6,232 nt of DNA from Candidatus Hydrogenedentota bacterium (GTDB lineage Bacteria > Hydrogenedentota > Hydrogenedentia > Hydrogenedentales > SLHB01), in NCBI GenBank assembly GCA_003557825.1, contig PWNM01000267.1:1-6232 (forward strand), in the 5' to 3' direction. Under the pieces are notes generated by a model. It was not told where the DNA came from. It did not search any database and was given only the letters and a program-made list of their open reading frames with translations. The position numbers and the translations under genes were made by a program. The stretch's first letter is position 1. Each line of letters starts with the position of its first letter. Positions 6,067 through 6,232 of the stretch are shown piece by piece.

Positions 6067-6232
6067 TTACTTATGAAATAGGGGAGAGATAAACCGAACG
6101 GTCCATCCCTGCCGGCAGGTCTCCTCCCCGAAGTTTTTTAGGGTCGTGATCAACGTTTCGGGCAGTGTCTTGAAATTGGTCAGGTCAAACACCATGTTGG
6201 CCGGCCTATGCGTGTCACGAAGGGTCTGCAGC
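6067..6232 (-). CDS. STAS-like small protein E (subtype 2, 5' end outside window)
   Basis: Only the last 54 codons and the TAA stop are visible; the start lies beyond the right edge. The visible part runs from LQTLRDTHRP through NMVFDLT, the second helix, and RQGWTVRFIS, ending LFHK. It matches gene B at 45 of 54 residues. The STAS phospho-motif position reads PETL, with Glu at the acceptor site as in B. A hairpin follows it, and the D promoter-like motif begins about 90 bp further on, so E probably ends its own transcript. The array therefore continues to the right of the window. Confidence 0.8.
   Translation of the reverse strand, partial: LQTLRDTHRPANMVFDLTNFKTLPETLITTLKNFGEETCRQGWTVRFISPLFHK

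Larger units (their letters stand above)
6005..6232 (-). repeat. Direct repeat copy 2 (3' part of gene E plus hairpin region)
   Basis: This is the partner of 4461-4688, gap-free over 228 bp to the window edge, with about 86-89% identity by hand count. Confidence 0.85.

Noticed and set aside
3887..6232. CRISPR array or toxin-antitoxin cluster
   Set aside because: The repeats are hundreds of bases long and coding, without short direct repeats and spacers. The small proteins are all members of one family rather than toxin and antitoxin pairs.

Overview
The window carries genes only on the minus strand. Its base composition is moderately GC-rich (estimated by eye). It holds a secreted sugar-hydrolase / Tat-exported flavoprotein pair and a tandem family of tiny STAS-like proteins. 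Together these suggest an environmental Gram-negative-type bacterium of the Planctomycetota / Verrucomicrobiota-Lentisphaerota / Hydrogenedentota kind. That placement rests on gene content alone and is tentative.

Layout, in the direction of transcription (right to left). Positions 6232-3887 hold an array of at least five short paralogous genes, called E, D, C, B and A here. The first (E) is cut by the right edge. Each encodes about 95-110 residues with a beta-alpha-beta-alpha-beta pattern that resembles a stripped-down STAS (SpoIIAA-like) domain. A and C form one subtype: both are 110 aa and about 59% identical by hand count. B and E are near-copies of a second subtype, and D is a diverged second-subtype member. 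A, C and D are each preceded by the same two-part motif at identical internal spacing, probably a promoter with an upstream site. B has no such motif and probably follows C on one transcript. B and E are each followed by the same strong hairpin plus a run of G-tracts.

After a 345-bp gap (3542-3886) come two secreted-protein genes with 43 bp between them, probably one operon. The first is a Tat-exported FAD-dependent oxidoreductase (2276-3541, complete, 421 aa). The second is a secreted GH42/GH14-like TIM-barrel glycoside hydrolase with a trimerisation-like domain (1-2232; 744 codons are visible and the 3' end lies outside the window). They look like accessory carbohydrate-processing genes. 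Nothing in the sequence links them functionally to the STAS-like array.

The most interesting part is the array: repeated gene-plus-regulatory-DNA cassettes of STAS-like proteins that appear to lack the usual phospho-acceptor serine, with no kinase or phosphatase partner in the window.
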